This document shows, piece by piece, positions 58,934 through 64,000 of a DNA stretch of 64,000 nt. Position numbers and translations under genes: made by a program. The notes under the pieces are model-generated. The model did not search any database and had not been told where the DNA came from. It saw only the letters and a list, made by a program, of their open reading frames with translations. Where the stretch lies: contig JAFGSY010000027.1 in the NCBI GenBank assembly GCA_016934315.1, positions 1 to 64,000 of the forward strand, given 5' to 3'. This stretch comes from Candidatus Anaeroferrophillus wilburensis (lineage in GTDB: Bacteria; Desulfobacterota; Anaeroferrophillalia; Anaeroferrophillales; Anaeroferrophillaceae). The number at the start of each line of letters is the position of its first letter. The stretch's first letter is position 1.

Positions 58934-59917
58934 TTACCATTCAACAACCGCCGCCGCCCAAGTCAACCCGCCGCCGAAAACCGTCAAGAGTACCAGATCA
59001 CCTTTTTCCAGAAAGCCGCTCCGATTGGCTTCGTTGAGGGCGATGGGAATGGTGCCTGCCGAGGTGTTGCCATAGCGGTCGATATTGACAAAAACCTGAT
59101 CGAGGGGCCGCTTGAATTGTTTGGCCAGCATTTCGATGATCCGCAGGTTGGCCTGATGGGGGATGATTTTGGTGATCTGGTCCGGGGAGATTCCCGCCTT
59201 CTGGATTGCTTTGCCGGAGATCTCCACCATGTTTTTAATGGCATGTTTGAAAATTTCCCGGCCCTGCATGACGATGTAGTTGTGTTCCGGCCTGAAATCT
59301 TCACGGCCTACCGGGTGCGCTGAGCCGAGTCCGGGAAAGTAGAGCAGATCTCCCAGTTTGCCGTTTGAACCCATTTCCACCGACAGGATTTTTGCTCCCT
59401 GGTTTTCCCGGGCGGCAACCACTGCCGCCCCGACACCGTCACCAAACAGCACGGCGGTATTGCGGTTTTCCCAGTCCATATGGTGGGAAACGATTTCGCC
59501 GCCGACCACCAGAATCTGCAGCTCAGGATCGTTTTTCAAGAAGCGGTCGGCAATTGCCAGGCCGTAGACAAAGCCGGAGCAGGCGGCGCAGACATCAAAA
59601 CCCACCGCCCGGTCGGCGTTGAGCAAGGCCTGCATGGTACAGCCGCCGGATGGCATCAGGGTGTCTGGGGTCAGGGAACCGACAATGATCATGTCGAGAT
59701 CGGTCGCCTCAATGCCGGCCATTTTCAGAGCCTGGTGGGAGGCAGGAAGGCCGAAGTCGGAAAACTTTTCCCCCGGTAGGGCGATCCGCCGTTCCTTGAT
59801 GCCGGTGCGCTGGGTAATCCACTCATCCGAGGTGTCCATGATTTTTTCCAGATCAAAATTGGTGACAATGTTGTCCGGGGCTGCTGAACCAGTGCCGAGA
59901 ATGACATTGTGTTTCAT
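58934..59917 (-). CDS. fabH: 3-oxoacyl-ACP synthase III (KAS III)
   Basis: Starts fatty-acid synthesis by condensing an acyl-CoA primer with malonyl-ACP. It has 327 residues, the usual length. The thiolase-fold triad is complete: C113 in DVCAACSGFVYGL, His in KIIPHQANLRI and Asn in DRYGNTSAGTIPIAL. The N-terminal RTGIKERRI motif is also typical. SD GGAAGGA. It is the last gene of the minus-strand run and is followed by a strong terminator. Its link to the aminotransferases upstream looks positional rather than metabolic. Confidence 0.93.
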   Translation of the reverse strand: MKHNVILGTGSAAPDNIVTNFDLEKIMDTSDEWITQRTGIKERRIALPGEKFSDFGLPASHQALKMAGIEATDLDMIIVGSLTPDTLMPSGGCTMQALLNADRAVGFDVCAACSGFVYGLAIADRFLKNDPELQILVVGGEIVSHHMDWENRNTAVLFGDGVGAAVVAARENQGAKILSVEMGSNGKLGDLLYFPGLGSAHPVGREDFRPEHNYIVMQGREIFKHAIKNMVEISGKAIQKAGISPDQITKIIPHQANLRIIEMLAKQFKRPLDQVFVNIDRYGNTSAGTIPIALNEANRSGFLEKGDLVLLTVFGGGLTWAAAVVEW

Positions 59918-59944
59918 GGATGTTCCTTCCTTTCCCTTAAGAAA

Positions 59945-61129
59945 TTAACCAAAAAACTTTTCGCCGACTTTTTTGAAGACCGGCAAAGAGCGCTTGATGC
60001 TGGCGTCATCAATACAGTAGGCCAGGCGGAAGTAGCCGGGGCCGCCAAAGCCGCTGCCGGGTACGGCCAGAATATTGAATGTCTGCAGGGTGCGGACAAA
60101 CTCCACATCATCCTCCAGCGGGCTTTTGGGGAACAGGTAGAAAGCCCCGGCCGGTTTGGCGACCGTAAAACCGGCTTCAACCAGACCGGTATAGAGCAGA
60201 TCACGCTTCTGTTGATACAGTGAAATATCGACTGATCTGCCCTGAAACCTGGCCACTAAACGCTGCATGATGCCGGGTGCATTGACAAAGCCGAGAATCC
60301 GGTTGCAGAACAGGAAACCGGAAGTCAGTTGAGCAAAATCATCCGCCGCTGGATTGAGGGCCAGAAAACCGATCCGTTCACCGGCCAGGGAAAGGTCTTT
60401 GGAATAGGAGTTGGCGATGATGCTGTTGGCATAAAAGGGGAAAATGGGTGGTACCGCGGCGCCATCATAAATAATTTTGCGATAGGGTTCGTCAGAAATC
60501 AGGTAGATGGTCTGGCCGGTTTCCGCCGATTTGCGGGCCAGCAGCTCCCCCAGGGCCTTGATTTGAGCTTCGGGGAAGATGGCGCCGGTGGGGTTGTTGG
60601 GCGAGTTGATGATCACCGCCCTGGTTTTAGCGGTAATCTCCGCTTCAATGGTATCCATATCCAGGGTGAAATCAGGAAGGGTGGCGACAGTTTTCAAAAA
60701 GCCACCGTGGTTGTCAACATAAAAGTTGTATTCAACAAAATAGGGCCGGGGAGCAATGACTTCATCACCGGGATTAAGAATGGCTTTGAAAATGACATTC
60801 AGCGCCCCGCCGGCACCACAGGTCATGACAATAGCGTTGGCCCCGACTTTGGTCTGCTGCTCCGTGCTGAGATAGTCGGCTACCGCTTGTCTGGTTTCAG
60901 GATAACCGGAGTTTGGCATGTAGCCGTATTTCATCGGCTGCTTCTCCTGGATAATCTTAAGCAGTTCCGCTTCCACTTCCGGCGGTGGACTGAGGTCCGG
61001 ATTGCCGAGGGTGAAATCGAAAACGTTTTCCGCTCCCAGTTTGGCTTTCAGGGCGGCCCCCTCTTCAAACATTTTTCTGATCCATGAGGATCGTTCCATA
61101 AAAGCGGTGATGCGGTTGGCAATCGGCAT
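59945..61129 (-). CDS. Class I PLP-dependent aminotransferase
   Basis: A 394-residue fold-type I enzyme with GAGGALNVIFKAILNPGDEVI near 105-130, the NSPNNPTG motif (about 172-179), YLISDEPYRKIIYDG, and the PLP lysine in NSYSKDLSLAGERIGFLALNP (about 240). It begins 2 bp after the HisC stop, so the two are cotranscribed. It looks like an aspartate/alanine/aromatic-type transaminase; the exact amino acid cannot be read from sequence alone. Confidence 0.88.
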   Translation of the reverse strand: MPIANRITAFMERSSWIRKMFEEGAALKAKLGAENVFDFTLGNPDLSPPPEVEAELLKIIQEKQPMKYGYMPNSGYPETRQAVADYLSTEQQTKVGANAIVMTCGAGGALNVIFKAILNPGDEVIAPRPYFVEYNFYVDNHGGFLKTVATLPDFTLDMDTIEAEITAKTRAVIINSPNNPTGAIFPEAQIKALGELLARKSAETGQTIYLISDEPYRKIIYDGAAVPPIFPFYANSIIANSYSKDLSLAGERIGFLALNPAADDFAQLTSGFLFCNRILGFVNAPGIMQRLVARFQGRSVDISLYQQKRDLLYTGLVEAGFTVAKPAGAFYLFPKSPLEDDVEFVRTLQTFNILAVPGSGFGGPGYFRLAYCIDDASIKRSLPVFKKVGEKFFG

Positions 61130-61131
61130 GA

Positions 61132-62202
61132 TTATTTTCCTTCCTGAACTAAAAAATTGCTTATAGTCTGGATAACCTGATCCATCTGTTCTGTCGTGCC
61201 GATGCTGATCCGGATGCCCTGATCCAGGGGCGGGGCGGCAAAGTAGCGAACCAGGATATGATGGTCAGCCAGAAATTGATAGAGGTCTGCGGCCTTGAAC
61301 CCGGCCGGTGGGATGGTGAAGATGAAATTGGTCCGGGAAGGGAATACCGTGAACCCATGTTCAGCAAGCAGGTGGCCGAATTCCTGCCGTACTTTTTTCA
61401 CCCGGCCGACGGTTTCTTTTAAGTAACTTTCGTCAAGCAGAGCCGCAGTGGCCGCCTCCTGGGCCAGGAGATCAAGGTTATAGCTGTCCCGGGCTTTATC
61501 CATTTCGACAATAATTTCCGGGGCGGCGAAAGCCAGTCCAACCCGCATGGCGGCCAGGGCATACGACTTGGAAAAGCTGCGGGTCACCACCAGGTTTTTG
61601 CACTCGGCCAAAATCCCCAAGGCGCTTTCTTCGGCAAAATCAACATACGCTTCATCAGCGACCAGGATGCCATCCAGGCAGTCAGCCAGTTTTTTGATAT
61701 AGCCGTTGCTGAATGAAAAGCCGTAGGGGGCATGGGGGGTGGTGAGGTAGAAAAGCTTTATGCCGGTAGTGTCAATACGCTGCTCGGGCTTTTCCCGGTT
61801 GAGGGGGAAAGCCCGGGGAAGTCCGCCCCTGATCCTGGTCAGTACCGGATAGAGCGAATAGGAGGGTTCAAAAAACCCCACCGATTCTCCGGGATCGACA
61901 AAGGTGTCCAGCAGGATCCGCAGCAGATCATCGGAGCCGTTGCCGGCCAGCACCTGCTCCGGGTTCAACCCGTAAACCCGGGCTGCGGTTTGTCGCAGCT
62001 GATCGCTCACCGGGTCAGGGTAGAGCCGGAAGCGATCGCAGCTTTCAACCGCCCGCCGGATAGCCGCTGCCACCATCGGGGAGGGCGGGTAGGGGTTTTC
62101 ATTGGTATTCAGCTTGATGATCTGCTGGTTTCTGGGTGGCTGAAAACCGGGTGTATAGCCGGCCATCGTGCTGATGGCCGGGCGAACATGGCGATTGCTC
62201 AT
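61132..62202 (-). CDS. hisC: Histidinol-phosphate aminotransferase
   Basis: A 356-residue fold-type I PLP enzyme with the HisC start YTPGFQPP...[47 protein letters not shown], and the PLP lysine in [16 protein letters not shown]. It would make L-histidinol phosphate in histidine synthesis, and could also act in aromatic amino acid or cobamide-related steps, as some HisC-like enzymes do. Its ATG overlaps the HemB stop by 4 bp. Confidence 0.87.
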   Translation of the reverse strand: MSNRHVRPAISTMAGYTPGFQPPRNQQIIKLNTNENPYPPSPMVAAAIRRAVESCDRFRLYPDPVSDQLRQTAARVYGLNPEQVLAGNGSDDLLRILLDTFVDPGESVGFFEPSYSLYPVLTRIRGGLPRAFPLNREKPEQRIDTTGIKLFYLTTPHAPYGFSFSNGYIKKLADCLDGILVADEAYVDFAEESALGILAECKNLVVTRSFSKSYALAAMRVGLAFAAPEIIVEMDKARDSYNLDLLAQEAATAALLDESYLKETVGRVKKVRQEFGHLLAEHGFTVFPSRTNFIFTIPPAGFKAADLYQFLADHHILVRYFAAPPLDQGIRISIGTTEQMDQVIQTISNFLVQEGK

Positions 62203-63167
62203 AGCAGCTTTGCCGCTTCCTTGGCAAAATAGGTGAGGATCAGATCGGCTCCGGCCCGTTTGATGGCCAGCAGTGATTCCAGCATGACTTTGGTGCCGTC
62301 AATCCAGCCCAGTTGGGCAGCCGCTTTGATCATTGAAAACTCGCCGCTGACATTGTAAGCCGCCAGGGGATGGTCAAACTCCTCACGCATCAGCCGGATA
62401 ATATCGAGATAAGGCAGAGCCGGCTTCACCATGATCATATCGGCGCCTTCCTGGATATCAAGTTCCGCTTCCCGAATGGCTTCCCTGACATTGCCGGGGT
62501 CCATCTGGTAGCTCTGGCGGTCGCCGAACTGGGGCGGTGATTCAGCAGCATCGCGAAAAGGGCCGTAAAATGCCGAAGCATACTTGACCGCATAGGCCAT
62601 GATCGGCGTTTCGGCAAAGCCTTCTTCATCCAGGGCTTCCCGGATGACACCCACCCGGCCGTCCATCATATCGGAAGGGGCGACCATGTCGGCGCCGGCC
62701 TTGACGTGGGAAACTGCCTCCCGGGCAAGCAGCTCAAGGGTGGGATCGTTGAGGATTTCACCATTCTGGACAATGCCGCAGTGCCCATGGGAGGTATATT
62801 CGCAAAGGCAGACATCGGTAATGATCTGGACATCACTGGTGGTTTCCTTGACCGCCCGGATAGCCCGCTGAATGATTCCCTGATCATCATAGGCCCCGCT
62901 GCCCACTTCATCCTTGTGTTCCGGAATGCCGAAGAGAATGACGGCCGGAATGCCCAGCGATTGCACTTCGGCCATCTCCTTGACCAGCATATCAATGGAA
63001 AGCTGGTAATTGCCGGGCATGGAGGATATTTCCTTTTTTACCCCTTGTCCCGGACAGACAAAGAGAGGGTAGATGAGATCATCAACGGACAGCCTGGTTT
63101 CCCGGACCATGCGGCGAATCTGGCTGTTGGCCCGTAAACGTCGTGGACGATAGGAAGGAAAATACAT
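62199..63167 (-). CDS. hemB: Delta-aminolevulinic acid dehydratase (porphobilinogen synthase)
   Basis: Joins two 5-aminolevulinates to porphobilinogen in haem, siroheme and corrinoid synthesis. 322 residues. The active-site lysines are in [18 protein letters not shown] and [13 protein letters not shown]. The cysteine-rich metal site [14 protein letters not shown] marks a zinc-type enzyme. SD AGGAG. A heavy haem demand fits the many cytochromes in the window. The next gene upstream on this strand is hemD, 68 bp away. Confidence 0.94.
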   Translation of the reverse strand: MYFPSYRPRRLRANSQIRRMVRETRLSVDDLIYPLFVCPGQGVKKEISSMPGNYQLSIDMLVKEMAEVQSLGIPAVILFGIPEHKDEVGSGAYDDQGIIQRAIRAVKETTSDVQIITDVCLCEYTSHGHCGIVQNGEILNDPTLELLAREAVSHVKAGADMVAPSDMMDGRVGVIREALDEEGFAETPIMAYAVKYASAFYGPFRDAAESPPQFGDRQSYQMDPGNVREAIREAELDIQEGADMIMVKPALPYLDIIRLMREEFDHPLAAYNVSGEFSMIKAAAQLGWIDGTKVMLESLLAIKRAGADLILTYFAKEAAKLL

Positions 63168-63197
63168 GTCCTAAACTCCTGTACTTTGTTGTTTGTT

Positions 63198-63257
63198 GGG
63201 GACGTTGTTAAATTGTTAAATTACAATAACGCAATTTAACAATTTAACAACGTCCCC
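63198..63257. repeat. 25-bp-arm perfect hairpin with GGGGAC...GTCCCC ends (REP-like element)
   Basis: The left arm (63198-63222, GGGGACGTTGTTAAATTG then TTAAATT) is exactly complementary to the right arm (63233-63257), with a 10-nt loop. It shares its termini with the palindrome at 28737-28761. It lies between hemD and hemB, and the right arm supplies the last codons and TAA stop of hemD. Confidence 0.85.
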
Positions 63258-64000
63258 GATTGGTTGAGCCAGGTTTTCATGGCGTCAATGAGGCCTTCAA
63301 CGGTGTAGTCGGCGGCCACCACCTGGACATTCAGGCCTGCTTCCCGGGCGGTATCAGCGGTTATGGGACCGATGCAGGCCACCGGGAGCTGGCGGATTGT
63401 TGCAAAGGCCGGGAGCTGGCGGCAATGGCTGACCAGGTTGGTTACCGTCGACGAGCTGGTGAAGGTCACCATGTCAATTGCCTCCCGGTCGGCAAATAAC
63501 CTGTCAAGCCGATCAGCCGACGATTGGGGGAAAATAGACTGGTAGACAGGAACGACATCGACTATTGCCCCCCGGCTGCGCAGGGTTTCAGGCAGTATTT
63601 CCCTGGCTACCTTGGCCCGGGGCAGAAGAAAGCGGCAGCCGGCTACCGCTGTTTTTTCCAGAATTTTGAGTATTCCTTCGCCCTGGTATTCTTCCGGCAG
63701 CATGGTGCTGGTGAGCCCTTCTTCTGCGAGTGCACCGGCCGTTTTCGGCCCGACACTGATGATCAGATGTTGTTCCAGCTCACTGATCGCATGCCCTACC
63801 TTCCGGAGGTGTCGGCAGAAATACCGGACTCCGTTGACACTGGAGAAGATGATCCACCCATACTGGTCCAGCGCTGCGATGGCCCGGTCAACCGGCTCCC
63901 AGGTGTCCGGGGGGATGATTTCAATGGTCGGCAGGGCTATGGGCTCCGCCCCTTCCTGCAGCAGCAGGTTAATGAAACTTTCTGCCTGGTGTCGGGGACG
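63236..64000 (-). CDS. hemD: Uroporphyrinogen-III synthase (partial, cut by the window edge)
   Basis: The open frame runs off the right edge with no stop. The visible ~254 codons cover the HemD domain from near its start (INLLLQEGAEPIALPTIEI, DQYGWIIFSSVNGVRYFC) through VGPKTAGALAEEGL and DMVTFTSSSTVTNLVSHC to VACIGPITADTAREAGLNV and ADYTVEGLIDAM. It closes hydroxymethylbilane to uroporphyrinogen III. Whether it is fused upstream to a CobA/SUMT domain, as in some relatives, cannot be seen. Its C-terminal residues SGTLLNC and stop come from the repeat hairpin. Confidence 0.87.
   Translation of the reverse strand, partial: RPRHQAESFINLLLQEGAEPIALPTIEIIPPDTWEPVDRAIAALDQYGWIIFSSVNGVRYFCRHLRKVGHAISELEQHLIISVGPKTAGALAEEGLTSTMLPEEYQGEGILKILEKTAVAGCRFLLPRAKVAREILPETLRSRGAIVDVVPVYQSIFPQSSADRLDRLFADREAIDMVTFTSSSTVTNLVSHCRQLPAFATIRQLPVACIGPITADTAREAGLNVQVVAADYTVEGLIDAMKTWLNQSGTLLNC

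Overview
The window looks like a chromosomal segment of a Desulfobacterota (deltaproteobacterial) bacterium. The signs are: 49 CXXCH haem motifs spread over four cytochromes and one sensor kinase; an OmcS-type hexahaem cytochrome; a likely selenoprotein; a GEMM-I riboswitch; sigma-54 signalling; and a metal-cysteine HemB. Most genes are moderately GC-rich. The left edge (1-244) and the 56.1-58.6 kb stretch are clearly richer in AT.

Layout. (1) 0.2-1.5 kb: an integron-type integrase whose attI/cassette side would lie at or beyond the left edge. (2) 1.6-7.9 kb: a self-regulated TetR-OMF-MFP-RND efflux operon with a 36-bp operator palindrome. (3) 8.0-11.8 kb: flavodoxin, glycosyltransferase, two cysteine-rich DUF1847/DUF2284 proteins, and a CoA-binding protein. 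(4) 11.9-15.8 kb: a PhnD-like lipoprotein, a sensor kinase with a periplasmic c-haem motif, and a sigma-54 response regulator with an atypical GAFTGA loop; then a REC-PilZ regulator and a membrane-fused spermidine-synthase-like protein on the minus strand. (5) 20-35 kb: the most striking block. It holds an NHL propeller, a GEMM-I (c-di-GMP class) riboswitch that can mask its own Shine-Dalgarno, an OmcS-like nanowire cytochrome, a propeller lipoprotein, an outer-membrane barrel, two LPS-compartment-type (CsgG/GNA1162-like) lipoproteins, a SurA/PpiC chaperone, 26-haem and 16-haem cytochromes, and a second NHL protein. I read it as an extracellular electron transfer module: filament, outer-membrane passage and assembly factors. 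(6) 35-56 kb: envelope and ion genes: TamA/TamB, glucan phosphorylase, MprF, CNNM/CBS protein, SLC12-type transporter, ZntB remnant, MscS, LapA, a trihaem c7, a split YeeE/YedE sulfur transporter whose first half appears to contain selenocysteine at an in-frame UGA, a CPA antiporter with an RCK-like domain, and CorA. (7) 56-58.6 kb: an AT-richer scar with a GNAT-nitrilase fusion, a frameshifted HGG-motif mobile-element gene, a 3' tRNA-Gly fragment and an intact tRNA-Val. (8) 58.7-64 kb: a minus-strand run hemD-hemB-hisC-aminotransferase-fabH. A 25-bp-arm palindrome of the same GGGGAC...GTCCCC type as one at 28.7 kb overlaps the 3' end of hemD.

Family names come from reading the protein sequences against remembered families; no database search was run.
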